64,000 nucleotides of DNA from the NCBI RefSeq assembly GCF_036173125.1, contig NZ_CP108054.1, positions 6,539,001 to 6,603,000 on the forward strand. Reading direction: 5' to 3'. The notes below the pieces were generated by a model that did no database searches, was not told where the DNA came from, and saw only the letters and a program-made list of their open reading frames with translations. Both the position numbers and the translations under genes were made by a program. The DNA is from Streptomyces sp. NBC_00286 (GTDB taxonomy: Bacteria; Actinomycetota; Actinomycetes; Streptomycetales; Streptomycetaceae). Positions 28,336 to 36,233 of this stretch are shown here, one piece after another (position 1 is the first letter of the stretch; every line of letters starts with the position of its first letter).

Positions 28336-28707
28336 ATGCCTCACCGCATGCTCCACTCGGCGGCCACCGTGCTGCTGGCTTCCGCACCACTCTTCGCCGC
28401 CGCGCCCGTGCAGGCTGCCGCGCAGCAGGACTTTCCTTGCGACGTCGGCATCCAGAAGGAGGACGAGGAGCAGAAGAGTAAGGTCACGATCACCATCGCA
28501 TGCGACAAGACCCGCTCGGTCACTACGAGAATCGCCGTCGGCAACTCCGCCCTGGAGAACACCCAGACCGTTCACGCCGGCGTTAAGCAGAGCCTCTCGG
28601 TCACCGTGAACAAGGCCCCGCAGATCTGTGCCACCTTCGAGACCGACGGTAAGACCACCTCTGCCTGCACCGCCTCGCCTGACGGAACTCCGTCAGCTTC
28701 GTCGTGA
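28336..28707 (+). CDS. Small exported protein with four Cys
   Basis: A 123-residue preprotein. The signal peptide ends near APVQAAAQ (residue 30). The mature part has cysteines in FPCDVG, IACDK, QICATF and TSACTA, spaced for two disulfides, and alternating polar/hydrophobic strands (KVTITIACDK, SLSVTVNK) suggesting a small beta-sandwich. GAGAGGA precedes ATG 28336. No family recognised. It lies at the left edge of the duplicated surface-protein region. Confidence 0.7.
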   Translation: MPHRMLHSAATVLLASAPLFAAAPVQAAAQQDFPCDVGIQKEDEEQKSKVTITIACDKTRSVTTRIAVGNSALENTQTVHAGVKQSLSVTVNKAPQICATFETDGKTTSACTASPDGTPSASS

Positions 28708-28892
28708 CCCGGGCGCCGACCGACCGCTGAGAGACCTGACGGTTGTTGAGCCCGGCGCAGTGCCTGCGCTGCGCGCGGAGGGCAGCTGGTCTGCGTAAGG
28801 CTGGATGCACGCGTACGGTGCCCGGCGAACTGCGTGCCAAGTCGGCACCGTCCTGGTGATCGTTGACCAGCCCGCTCCCGATTGGTGTGGCA

Positions 28893-28946
28893 GCCGCCGT
28901 TCATCCCATGGCCCGCAAGGGGCCGGGTGAACGGCGGCTATTTTTG
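28893..28946 (+). terminator. Rho-independent terminator, unit copy 1
   Basis: GCCGCCGTTCA at 28893-28903 pairs with 28928-28938, with inner pairing GGCCC/GGGCC-like, followed by TATTTTT. A near copy stands at 29591-29640. It closes transcription from the left and begins the first duplicated unit. Confidence 0.85.
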
Positions 28947-29019
28947 GTTTCAACGCTGTGCCCCACTGTGTGCCATTACTCCATTTGATGGCTGACCCGA
29001 TGTGGCCTGGGCAACTGAG

Positions 29020-29155
29020 AATCCATATCACCTGTAATGCAGCCATGTGGATGAAGTTCCTGGGTGCAGGGGCATTTCGAGTTGTGCGGCCTTGCGCACC
29101 CAGGCAACATCGATTGCGTTCTTCCAGCGGGGAAGAAACAGAACGGAGATACCAA
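29020..29155 (+). promoter_or_regulatory. Conserved promoter/leader, copy 1
   Basis: About 135 bases upstream of the 29156 gene are strongly similar to 29736-29875: AATCCATATCACCTG at the far end, GTGTGGATGAAGTTCC in the middle, and CGTTCTTCCAGCGGGGAAG (hairpin CTTCC/GGAAG) next to AACGGAGATACC, the ribosome site. Conservation this far up suggests the promoter plus a structured 5' leader. Confidence 0.65.
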
Positions 29156-29425
29156 ATGCGCAAGACCATGAAGTTGGGCGCCGCCTCGGCCGTCGCGGCG
29201 ATGCTCCTCGCGGGCTCTGCTTCGGCTGCCAGTGCCTCCGAAGCGGGCTACAACGGCGACGACCCGTCCATCGTCGTCGTCAGCGAGAACAACAACACCA
29301 ACGCCAACGAGAACAACAACACCAACACCGCCACGGCCACGGCCACGGCCACGGACGAGGACGACGACGCCACCGAGGCGGGGCTCCTCGCTATCATCGA
29401 AGGCCTCCTTCCCCCCGCCATCTGA
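29156..29425 (+). CDS. Small exported Asn/Thr-rich protein, copy 1
   Basis: An 89-residue preprotein: MRKTMKLGAASAVAAMLL signal, cleavage near ASA-SEAG (about residue 28), a beta-prone SIVVVSENNN, runs of Asn with Thr/Glu (NNNTNANENNNTNT), a TATATATA stretch, an acidic DEDDD block and a hydrophobic end LLAIIEGLLPP. Its paralogue 720 bases downstream keeps signal, VIVNEN-type strand, Asn repeats and hydrophobic end. The pattern suggests a surface or self-assembling protein. No known family. Expressed from its own conserved leader. Confidence 0.75.
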   Translation: MRKTMKLGAASAVAAMLLAGSASAASASEAGYNGDDPSIVVVSENNNTNANENNNTNTATATATATDEDDDATEAGLLAIIEGLLPPAI

Positions 29426-29498
29426 CGTCAACGGGTGAGCGGAGCCCTGATTCCGCGTTGTGACTCTTCAAGTCCAGTGTGGCAGTCAGAGGTATCCA

Positions 29499-29524
29499 TT
29501 CTCGATTCTCTGGGGAATCGAGAA
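29499..29524 (+). terminator. Hairpin after the first Asn-rich gene
   Basis: TTCTCGATTC at 29499-29508 and exact complement at 29515-29524, 6-base loop. A decayed version stands in the same place after the second copy (around 30178-30205). Confidence 0.6.
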
Positions 29525-29590
29525 CTCAGCCTGAAAGCGTCTTCCCCTGAAGGCGGGATGAGGTGAAATCCTCGTCCGCTGAGGACACGG

Positions 29591-29640
29591 TAGCCGCCGT
29601 TCATTCCACGGCCCGCAAGGGCCTGGGTGGACGGCGGCTA
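29591..29640 (+). terminator. Terminator-like hairpin, unit copy 2
   Basis: TAGCCGCCGT at 29591-29600 pairs with ACGGCGGCTA at 29631-29640, inner GGCCC/GGGC-like pairing. Same element as 28893-28946; the T-run is reduced to TTGCTGT. Confidence 0.75.
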
Positions 29641-29735
29641 TTGCTGTATCGACCCGCAGTGCCACTGTCGAACGGTAGACCGTCAGTCCCTCCCTCCCTC
29701 GGTCGAGAGGAGGGCGTGACTCGGTGAGCATGCAT

Positions 29736-29875
29736 AATCCATATCACCTGCCGTACAGGGGCCGTGTGGATGAAGTTCCGGGCCCAGGGCCCTTTTGAGT
29801 TGTGCAGCCGTTCCGCGTCGGGGCAACATCGCTTCCGTTCTTCCAACGGGGAAGAAACAGAACGGAGATACCCCA
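29736..29875 (+). promoter_or_regulatory. Conserved promoter/leader, copy 2
   Basis: Second copy of the leader described at 29020-29155, ending in AACGGAGATACCCC before ATG 29876. The hairpin part CTTCCAACGGGGAAG keeps its stem while the loop changed. Confidence 0.65.
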
Positions 29876-30103
29876 ATGCGCAAGACCATCAAGCGCGGTG
29901 CTGCCTCGACCCTCGCTGCTGTGGCCCTCGTCGCTGGTTCCGCCGCAGCGGCCAGCGCCTCTGAGACCAAGACCTACCGCACTGAGGACCCGACCACCAT
30001 CGTCATCGTCAACGAGAACGAGAACGAGAACGAGAACGAGAACACCAACGAGAACGAGAACGCCGCCGTCGCGGCGACGCTTGAGCTCCCGTTCCTGGGC
30101 TAG
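29876..30103 (+). CDS. Small exported Asn-Glu repeat protein, copy 2
   Basis: A 75-residue preprotein: MRKTIKRGAASTLAAVALVA signal cleaved near ASA-SETK, then TTIVIVNENEN with five to six Asn-Glu pairs encoded by a gagaac 6-mer repeat, and a hydrophobic end ATLELPFLG. It is a clear paralogue of the 29156 product that has traded NNNT runs for NE repeats. Repeat number could change by slippage. Function unknown; surface location inferred. Confidence 0.75.
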   Translation: MRKTIKRGAASTLAAVALVAGSAAAASASETKTYRTEDPTTIVIVNENENENENENTNENENAAVAATLELPFLG

Positions 30104-30355
30104 GTGTGACGGGGTGGGCTGATCCCTGGAGCCGGATGGTGATCGTTCGATTCCAGCTCGGCGGTCAGGGGTCATCTCTTCTTGATTCCCTTGGGGATCG
30201 TGGCCCGACCTGAAAGCGTCTTTCCCTGACGGGCGGATGGGGTGACATCCTCATCCGCCCGAGGGAGAGGCGCTTTCGCTTTCCTGGGAACGTTGATCAA
30301 CTGAAATGGCGTCATGCCGAAGGTGATTGCACAAGTAGCGCGCATCGGAGGGGAC

Positions 30356-30616
30356 ATGGGTGACACGATCATCCTGCCGCGTTGTCCGGACACGGGGAAA
30401 GCTTCGTTCCGCACTGAAGACGAGGCCCGCGCCTGGCTCATCAGGCAGCCGCTGATCGAGAAGATCCCGGACCGGATCTATCAGTGCCCCGGATGCCGGT
30501 ACTGGCACTTCACCGGGTCGCATCATCTGACCCGCCAGAAAATCCAGTCGCGGCGAAACTATGGCAGGCGTGAAGCCGCTCCCCGACGCAGCCGTAGGAA
30601 AAGGGGGAGGAACTGA
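30356..30616 (+). CDS. Small zinc-ribbon-like protein
   Basis: An 86-residue cytosolic protein. ATG 30356 follows GGAGGGG; an upstream ATG at 30314 is less well placed. The pattern RCPDTGKASFRTEDEARAWL, then YQCPGCRYWHFTG resembles small actinobacterial and phage proteins of the form CP-x-x-GK-x-x-F-x-T ... Y-x-CPxCxxWH. The CPGC pair with the earlier Cys and His residues could hold one zinc. The C-terminus is very basic (RRSRRKRGRN), suiting nucleic acid binding. A truncated second copy lies at 31999-32073. Confidence 0.7.
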   Translation: MGDTIILPRCPDTGKASFRTEDEARAWLIRQPLIEKIPDRIYQCPGCRYWHFTGSHHLTRQKIQSRRNYGRREAAPRRSRRKRGRN

Positions 30617-30754
30617 CGAAGAGTCAGCCTCTCTGCCTCCCCGTGCTGTTGTCGAAAAACCAGTCGAACGGCTGAGGCGCAGGCCGGACTTGGACCGGTT
30701 CCGTCGGTTTCCATGCCGGCTTCTCCCACTTGATCGAGCAGGAAGAGCACCAGA

Positions 30755-31450
30755 TTGCGACAGAACCTGAGCAGGGGAATGGTCGTGGCTGCAGCCGCGA
30801 CGAGCATTCTGTCTCTGTACGGCATCCCGGCGTTTGCGGACTCGCGTGCCGAAGGAGCCTCCGGGGCATCGTCCGGCGCCCAGTCGGGCGACGACGTCGA
30901 GGCTTCGGTACGCATTGACACAGACGCCAACGGCAATTCCGTCGGTGTGAGTGGCGAAGTCGTCCCCTCCGTCGAGTACGCGGGCGGATCGAATGACGCT
31001 TCCCTCGACGTCGATATCGATTACGGCGATGACAGCGGCTACGGGGACGACGTCGGTTACGGCGACGACGACAGTAGCGATGGCGGCGACGACGTCGGCT
31101 ACGGGGACGACGAGGGCGGCTACGGAGACGATGGGGACGGGGAGGACCCCGGCGACCCGTCCACGCCGCCAGAGGAGCCGTCGACTTCGCCGCCCGCCTC
31201 CACTCCGCCGGAGTCGACGACGCCTACGCCGCCGCGGCCGGACGCCCCGGACGACGGGCCTTGGACTTCCGAGCCCCCTGCCGACGAGCCTCCGGCCACC
31301 GAGACCCCGTTGGGTGACCCCCCGGCTGAGCCGCCCACGCTCGCTGAGACCGGTGGTGGGGAGCAAGCGCTCCTGGCTTCGGGGGCTGCGCTGCTGCTGA
31401 CAGGTGGCGTGATCTTGTACCGGCGAGGCCGGGCCGCTTCGCAGCGGTAG
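30755..31450 (+). CDS. Chaplin-derived wall-anchored protein without Cys
   Basis: A 231-residue surface protein. TTG 30755 is preferred because MRQNLSRGMVV matches chaplin N-termini and GGAAG lies 9 bases upstream; the paralogue uses TTG in the same place. Signal peptide ends AFA-DS. Residues of GNSVGVSGEVVPS line up with the chaplin core GNTVNVIGLLNPA, but both chaplin cysteines are gone (the first is Asn). Then come GYGDD repeats, a Pro/Thr/Ser wall-spanning region, and a sorting signal LAETG, hydrophobic helix, YRRGRAA. Sortase E-type enzymes of Streptomyces use LAxTG. I infer it stems from a long chaplin and now forms an acidic surface layer. Confidence 0.8.
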   Translation: MRQNLSRGMVVAAAATSILSLYGIPAFADSRAEGASGASSGAQSGDDVEASVRIDTDANGNSVGVSGEVVPSVEYAGGSNDASLDVDIDYGDDSGYGDDVGYGDDDSSDGGDDVGYGDDEGGYGDDGDGEDPGDPSTPPEEPSTSPPASTPPESTTPTPPRPDAPDDGPWTSEPPADEPPATETPLGDPPAEPPTLAETGGGEQALLASGAALLLTGGVILYRRGRAASQR

Positions 31451-31476
31451 GGAAGAACCGAGCGGGAGTGTTCCTT

Positions 31477-31508
31477 CGGGGGCCGGACGGAGACTCGTCC
31501 GGCCCCCG
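31477..31508 (+). terminator. Terminator after the first chaplin-like gene
   Basis: Exact 13-bp stem CGGGGGCCGGACG (31477-31489) with 31496-31508. The paralogous gene has a near-identical hairpin at 33591-33624. Confidence 0.85.
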
Positions 31509-31682
31509 AACTCGTTCCCGGGTATCGGTCACTCGTGGGAGTGGTCGGGGTGTGGCCAAGTAGAGGAACTCCGCTGGCGGGCCCGTCGTGCGTATGACTC
31601 GATGTCGGGAGCAGTACGGCGAAAAGGGTGGCGGCTGTGTAGTCGTTGTAGTCGTCGTTGATCAGCGGAGACGGGAGCAGTT

Positions 31683-31969
31683 ATGGCCGCTCGGCATCGG
31701 TGCCTCAGACGATGGCCCGTATGTGCGGCGGCCGGGATTCTTGAGGCGGCTGCTCTGGTGGCAGGGTGAACAAGGACGACAAGACGTCGGGGCCGACAGT
31801 CACCGGAGCAGTGCCGGCTCCGCTCGTAACGCCTACCTCCTTCCCCGCCTTTGGCGCCTACGTCGACTACAGCCGGCGTGGTGTGGTGCGGTCGGACTGG
31901 TTCAGTCGGTGGCTTGGTGGATGGTTTCGTGCCGATGCAGCATCGATTCCATATTTCTCGGCAGAGTAA
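31683..31969 (+). pseudogene. Truncated copy of the GH26 gene
   Basis: From about 31600 the sequence follows 33704-34100 closely, including the promoter-proximal TAGTCGTTGTAGTCGTCGTTG and ATG (31683 versus 33796). The copy stops at TGA 31767 after 28 codons (MAARHRCLRRWPVCAAAG ...), then continues in another frame as NKDDKTSG ... PAFGAYVDYSRRGVV and breaks off after FSRWLGG, before the catalytic residues. It is the dead partner of the intact gene in the second unit. Confidence 0.88.
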
Positions 31970-31998
31970 TGCGAGTCGAATCAGGCTTCGGGGAAAAT

Positions 31999-32073
31999 GT
32001 GGGTCATATGATCATCTTGCCACGTTGTCCGGAGACCGGGAAAGCATCGTTCCGTACTCAAGCGCTGACGTGA
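31999..32073 (+). pseudogene. Truncated copy of the zinc-ribbon gene
   Basis: Encodes MIILPRCPETGKASFRTQAL and then stops at 32073. The first 21 codons match the start of the 30356 product (TIILPRCPDTGKASFRTE); the CPGC half is missing. Confidence 0.85.
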
Positions 32074-32261
32074 TGGTCAGTCCTCTCGCCAACACGCGGG
32101 ACACAACCTGAAGGCTCGTGCGTGACTGACCTCGACGGTGCGATGCGACGTGTTGCATGCGCTCCTACTCGGTTCCGGCTGTGGCGCCGGTCGGCCTGGG
32201 ACCTGTTCGTTTGGATCCAGGACCGGTTTTCCCTCTTTCTTCGAGCAGGAAGACAACGAGA

Positions 32262-33563
32262 TTGCGAAAAAAACTGAGTAGGGGAATGGTCGTGGCTGCC
32301 GCCGCGACGAGCATCCTGCCCGTGTGCGGCATCACGGCGTTCGCGGACTCGGACTCGCACTTCGAGGCATCCGTCAACGCCTGCGACAGGTCCATCGACG
32401 CCGCTGTCGCGACCGGCCCGTCCTTCGGGACTTCCTGTACCAGTGGCCCGAACACGCGCGGATCGTCCAGCACCCCCAACGCTCCCGACCGCAACGATGG
32501 GCGCGAGCCCGTCGGCCACGACAGTGGCTACGCGGAGGTCGATGAGGTCGGTTACGGAAGTGACAGCGGCTACGGCGACGACGCCGACTCCCGTCATGAC
32601 GGCGGCTACGGCGACGACGCCGACTCCCGTCATGACGGCGGTTATGGCGATGGCACTGACTCCCGTCATGACGGTGGGTATGGCGACGACGCCGATGACA
32701 CCGGCACAGGTGGCAACTCCGGTTATGGCGGGGAGGCCGGCGCCGAGGGCGATGGCGGTTACGGCGATGACACTGGTTATGGCGGGGAGGCCGGCGCCGA
32801 GGACGACAGTGGCTATGGCGACGGCACCGGTCATGGCGGGGAGGCCGGCGCCGAGGGCGATGGCGGTTACGGCGACGGCACCGGTTATGGCGAGGACGCC
32901 GGCGCCGAGGACGACAGTGGCTATGGCGACGGCACCGGTCATGGCGAGGAGGTCGGCGCAGAGGACAGCGATGGCTACGGCGACGGCACCCATGGCGGGG
33001 ATGCCGGCGCCGAGGGCGATGACGGCGGTTATGGTCATGACGCCGACTCCCGTCATGACGGTGGGTATGGCGACGACGCCGATGACACCGGCACAGGTGG
33101 CGACTACGGCTATGGCGAGGACGCCGGGGCCGAGGACGACAGTGGCTACGGCCACGAATCGGACACGCCGGAAGGCTATGGCGACACACCGGTCACGAAT
33201 CCGCCCACGCACAGGCCGCCGACGACGAAGCCGCCCAAGTCGCCGTCGCCCACGCACAGGCCGCCGACGACAAAGCCGCCCAAGTCGCCGCCGCCCACGC
33301 ACAGGCCGCCGACGAAGCCGCCCACGTGGTCGGCGCCGCCCACCTACAGACCGCCTACGGCGAAGCCGCCCACGTGGTCACCAGACACTCCTCCACACAC
33401 CGAGCCCCCGGCGAAGCCACCCGCCTCGCCTCCGACGAAGCCGCCCTCCCTTCCGGAGACCGGCGTTGGCAAGCAAGTGATTGCGGCTTCGGGTGCTTCG
33501 GCGTTGCTGCTGACGGGCGGCGTCATTCTGTACCGACGGGGTCGGGCCGCGTCGGTGCGGTAA
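32262..33563 (+). CDS. Chaplin-domain wall-anchored repeat protein
   Basis: A 433-residue surface protein with TTG start (LRKKLSRGMVV, GGAAG upstream) as in its paralogue. After the signal (AFA-DS), VNACDRSIDAAV ... PSFGTSC keeps the chaplin layout: two cysteines exactly 17 residues apart, with P-S/A-F-G before the second. A long repeat region follows (about 95-310), made of GYGDDADSRHDG and GYGDGTGHGGEAGAED units. Next is a Pro/Thr wall-spanning part with HRPPTTKPPKSP repeats, then LPETG, a hydrophobic helix and RRGRAA. Chaplins coat aerial hyphae with amyloid-like fibres; here one domain is displayed on an acidic, tyrosine-rich stalk. Not the usual two-chaplin-domain form. Confidence 0.83.
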   Translation: MRKKLSRGMVVAAAATSILPVCGITAFADSDSHFEASVNACDRSIDAAVATGPSFGTSCTSGPNTRGSSSTPNAPDRNDGREPVGHDSGYAEVDEVGYGSDSGYGDDADSRHDGGYGDDADSRHDGGYGDGTDSRHDGGYGDDADDTGTGGNSGYGGEAGAEGDGGYGDDTGYGGEAGAEDDSGYGDGTGHGGEAGAEGDGGYGDGTGYGEDAGAEDDSGYGDGTGHGEEVGAEDSDGYGDGTHGGDAGAEGDDGGYGHDADSRHDGGYGDDADDTGTGGDYGYGEDAGAEDDSGYGHESDTPEGYGDTPVTNPPTHRPPTTKPPKSPSPTHRPPTTKPPKSPPPTHRPPTKPPTWSAPPTYRPPTAKPPTWSPDTPPHTEPPAKPPASPPTKPPSLPETGVGKQVIAASGASALLLTGGVILYRRGRAASVR

Positions 33564-33590
33564 GGAGGAGCCACACGGGTGTGCTTCCTT

Positions 33591-33624
33591 CGGGGGTCGG
33601 ACGGAAGGACTCGTCCGGCCCCCG
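33591..33624 (+). terminator. Terminator after the second chaplin-like gene
   Basis: CGGGGGTCGGACG at 33591-33603 pairs with 33612-33624 (one G-T pair), followed by ACGTCG. Copy of 31477-31508. Confidence 0.82.
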
Positions 33625-33795
33625 ACGTCGTGCCCGGGTATCGGTCACTCGTGGGGGTGGTCGGGGTGTGGCCAAGTAGAGGAACTCCGCTGGCGGGGCA
33701 GCCGTGCGTATGACTCGATGTCAGGAGCAATGCGGCGAAAAGGGCGGCTCTGTAGTCGTTGTAGTCGTCGTTGATCAGCGGAGACGGGAGCAGTT

Positions 33796-35112
33796 ATGGC
33801 CGCTCGGCATCGGTGCCTCAGACGATGGCCCGTATTTGCGGCGGCCGGGATTGTTGCGGCGGCTGCTCTGTTGGCGGGGCCTGGTCGGCCTGGGGGCAGT
33901 GGGGTGGACAAGGATGACAAGACGCCGGGACCGGTGGCGGCGCCAGGGCCAGGTCCGGTGCCGGCGCCGACAGGTACCGGTACGACGCCGGCTCCGCTCG
34001 TAACGCCTACCTCGTATCCCGCCTTTGGCGCGTACCTCGACTACAGCCGGCGTGGTGTGGTGCGGACGGAATGGTTCAGTCGGTGGCTTGGCGGGGCCGA
34101 ACTGCGGGTGGGGCGTACGTATCTGGCTGGGGACGTCTGGAGCAACATCGAGGGGGCTCCCCGCTTTCTTGATGACTGGGCTGAGTGGCGGCGGGCGCGG
34201 GCCGATCGGATGCTTGTCCTCAATGTGCCGATGATGGAGCGGAACGAGGAGGGGGTTTCCGACTCCGAGGTGCGGCGGCTGCTGCGGCGGGGCGCGGCCG
34301 GGGCGTTCGATGTGCACTATCGGCGGCTGGCCGAGCGGCTGGTCAGGTTGGGGGTGCCGGACACCGTCTTGGTGCTGGGGTGGGAGATGAACGGGATTAC
34401 GTACACCCATCGGTGTGGGCCGGATCCTGAGGCCTGGAAGGTGTACTGGAATCGGATCGTTGGCGCCATGCGGTCGGTGCCTGGGCAGGCGTTTCGGTTT
34501 GACTTCACGCCTAGTCGGGGGCGGGATGCCGTTCCGTGGACCGAGTGTTATCCGGGGGACGCGACCGTCGACATCATCGGGATGGACAGTTACGACCAGC
34601 CGCGAGGGATGTCGTTCGACGAGCAGGTTTCGGAGCCGTACGGGCTGCAGAAGCATGTGGACTTCGCCCGGGAGCATGGGAAGCCCATTTCGTATCCGGA
34701 GTGGGGGTTGTTCCGGAACGGGGACAATCCGGAGTACATGCGGCGCATGCTGGCCTGGATGGATCAGCACCGGCCGGTGTACAACACGCTCACCGACTAC
34801 TGCCCGCACGGGGTGTGGCAGTGCGGGCAGAATCCGCGGGCGGCCGAGGTGTATCGGGCTGTGCTTTACGGACGTACCGAGACCGGGAACGGAAATGGGA
34901 CGGAGACCGTGCCTCCGAAGCCGTTGCCGATGCCCACGCCAGTTCCGACTCCGGTACCAACGCCCGTTCCGACGCCTGAGCCGCAGCCCATTCCCGAGCC
35001 TCAACCCTCCCCGGGCTGCCGGTCGTTGGATCTCGGCGACTGGATCGAGTACTGGATCGGTGGGGAACCCTGCATCCGCGATGACTGGTTCGGCGACTGG
35101 TGGCCGTTTTAG
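33796..35112 (+). CDS. Exported GH26-like glycoside hydrolase
   Basis: A 438-residue enzyme. The N-terminus (RRWPVFAAAGIVAAAALLAG) is a signal or anchor. The (beta/alpha)8 domain covers about 60-330, with the acid/base candidate E197 in LGWEMNG and nucleophile candidate E302 in SYPEWGLF, the GH26 arrangement; GH26 members cut beta-mannan or beta-1,3/1,4-glucan. A P-x-P linker (PTPVPTPVPTPEPQPIPEP) leads to a short tail with two Cys and many Trp/Asp (DWIEYWIGG, CIRDDWFGDWW), perhaps a binding patch. Its last 4 bases overlap the convergent acyltransferase gene of the exopolysaccharide locus, so it may trim that polymer. An inactive half-copy is at 31683. Confidence 0.85.
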   Translation: MAARHRCLRRWPVFAAAGIVAAAALLAGPGRPGGSGVDKDDKTPGPVAAPGPGPVPAPTGTGTTPAPLVTPTSYPAFGAYLDYSRRGVVRTEWFSRWLGGAELRVGRTYLAGDVWSNIEGAPRFLDDWAEWRRARADRMLVLNVPMMERNEEGVSDSEVRRLLRRGAAGAFDVHYRRLAERLVRLGVPDTVLVLGWEMNGITYTHRCGPDPEAWKVYWNRIVGAMRSVPGQAFRFDFTPSRGRDAVPWTECYPGDATVDIIGMDSYDQPRGMSFDEQVSEPYGLQKHVDFAREHGKPISYPEWGLFRNGDNPEYMRRMLAWMDQHRPVYNTLTDYCPHGVWQCGQNPRAAEVYRAVLYGRTETGNGNGTETVPPKPLPMPTPVPTPVPTPVPTPEPQPIPEPQPSPGCRSLDLGDWIEYWIGGEPCIRDDWFGDWWPF

Positions 35113-36233
35113 TTGGTGACCGTTCCCTTCCGGCCGCGTACGAGTTCGCGGGCCCGGCTGCGCGCGTAAGCCTCGCAGGCCACCGCCGAGAGCAGGGGGG
35201 CCGTGCGGCGGCGGGCCAGTAGGAGGCGCTGGTTGACCACCGTGTCGGGGCGCCAGCGGAATTTGTACGGCTCGGTTCCGCGCAGCAGGCTCAGGACCTG
35301 GCGGTCGGCCTGGGGCACACGTGAGGCGCAGGCGTGGAGCAGCATGGTGGCGATGTCCGCTTTCCATTCCCGCAGGCGGGGATGGGCGCCGTAGAGGTAG
35401 TTGCCCGCCAGTCGGCGGGCCAGCAGGGTCACGTCCACGGCCAATACGTCGGTGCCGGCCCGGAATTCGGTCACCACTGCATCGCCGGAGCGGACCAGGG
35501 GGACGAGTGAGCGGGTCAGGTGGTCGTGGAAGCGGGGTTTGAGGTGTTCGGGGGTCACCTTGCGGTTCTGCCACTGGAGGCGGTGGAGGTCCAGCAGGGT
35601 GCGGATGGTTGAGGGCACCTCTTCGGGGTGGACGAAGCGGTGTTCGATGCCTAGTTCGGTGAGTTTGCGGATCTTGGATTGGACGCGGCGGGCTCGGCCG
35701 GGTGGCATGCGGGTGAGCAGCTCGTTCAGGGGACTGGCGGGTAGTTCCAGGCATACCGAGTCGGGTGTTTGGAGGCGGGGGCCGGGCCAGTGTGCGTACA
35801 CCTGCTCCACGGCGCTGCCGGGGCGGACCTCACGGATGTCGATCAGGGCGGTGCGGGCGGCCGACCAGAGGGTCTGGGTGAGGGTGGTTGCCGCGCTGGC
35901 GGTGTGTTCGTCGTCGAGGAGTACGTCGCTGTAGTCGGAGATCGCGCCGCCCAGCGGGACCAGGCGCGGCAGGGGGCCGCCGGTGCGCATCAGGGGTGCG
36001 GCTGCCCGGAGTTCGCCGTCGTTGTCGCGTACGAGTGTCAGCCGGAGGCGGCCCGGGGTGCCGTACGACATCCACCATGAGTGCAGCCAGGCGTGGCTCT
36101 GGAACGGGGTCGCTGTGCTGCACTTGCGGTACAAACGTTCCCAGGCCGGGGCCAGGGCGGTGAACTCGCGCTCATCGGTGCACAGTTCGGCTCGCAGGGT
36201 GCCGGCGCCGGACTGTGCCGCTACCGCGCTCAC
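35109..36233 (-). CDS. GNAT/FemAB-like acyltransferase (CelD/BcsL type)
   Basis: A 374-residue cytosolic enzyme of the CelD/BcsL acetyltransferase family found in polysaccharide loci: an N-terminal half with PFQSHAWLHSWWMSYG and a C-terminal GNAT fold (VTEFRAGTDVLAVDVTLL; NYLYGAHPRLREW). It probably acylates a sugar or lipid-linked intermediate. It is last in the eight-gene exopolysaccharide operon and overlaps the Wzz-like gene by 4 bases (ATGA). The 3' end overlaps the convergent GH26 gene. Confidence 0.85.
   Translation of the reverse strand: MSAVAAQSGAGTLRAELCTDEREFTALAPAWERLYRKCSTATPFQSHAWLHSWWMSYGTPGRLRLTLVRDNDGELRAAAPLMRTGGPLPRLVPLGGAISDYSDVLLDDEHTASAATTLTQTLWSAARTALIDIREVRPGSAVEQVYAHWPGPRLQTPDSVCLELPASPLNELLTRMPPGRARRVQSKIRKLTELGIEHRFVHPEEVPSTIRTLLDLHRLQWQNRKVTPEHLKPRFHDHLTRSLVPLVRSGDAVVTEFRAGTDVLAVDVTLLARRLAGNYLYGAHPRLREWKADIATMLLHACASRVPQADRQVLSLLRGTEPYKFRWRPDTVVNQRLLLARRRTAPLLSAVACEAYARSRARELVRGRKGTVTN

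Noticed and set aside
29156..30103. Asn-rich proteins as rodlins
   Set aside because: The place near chaplin-like genes suggests it, but they lack the rodlin cysteines and conserved segments and are much shorter.
32550..33180. Regular repeats as CRISPR or minisatellite
   Set aside because: They are in-frame codon repeats inside a gene with signal peptide and sortase signal.
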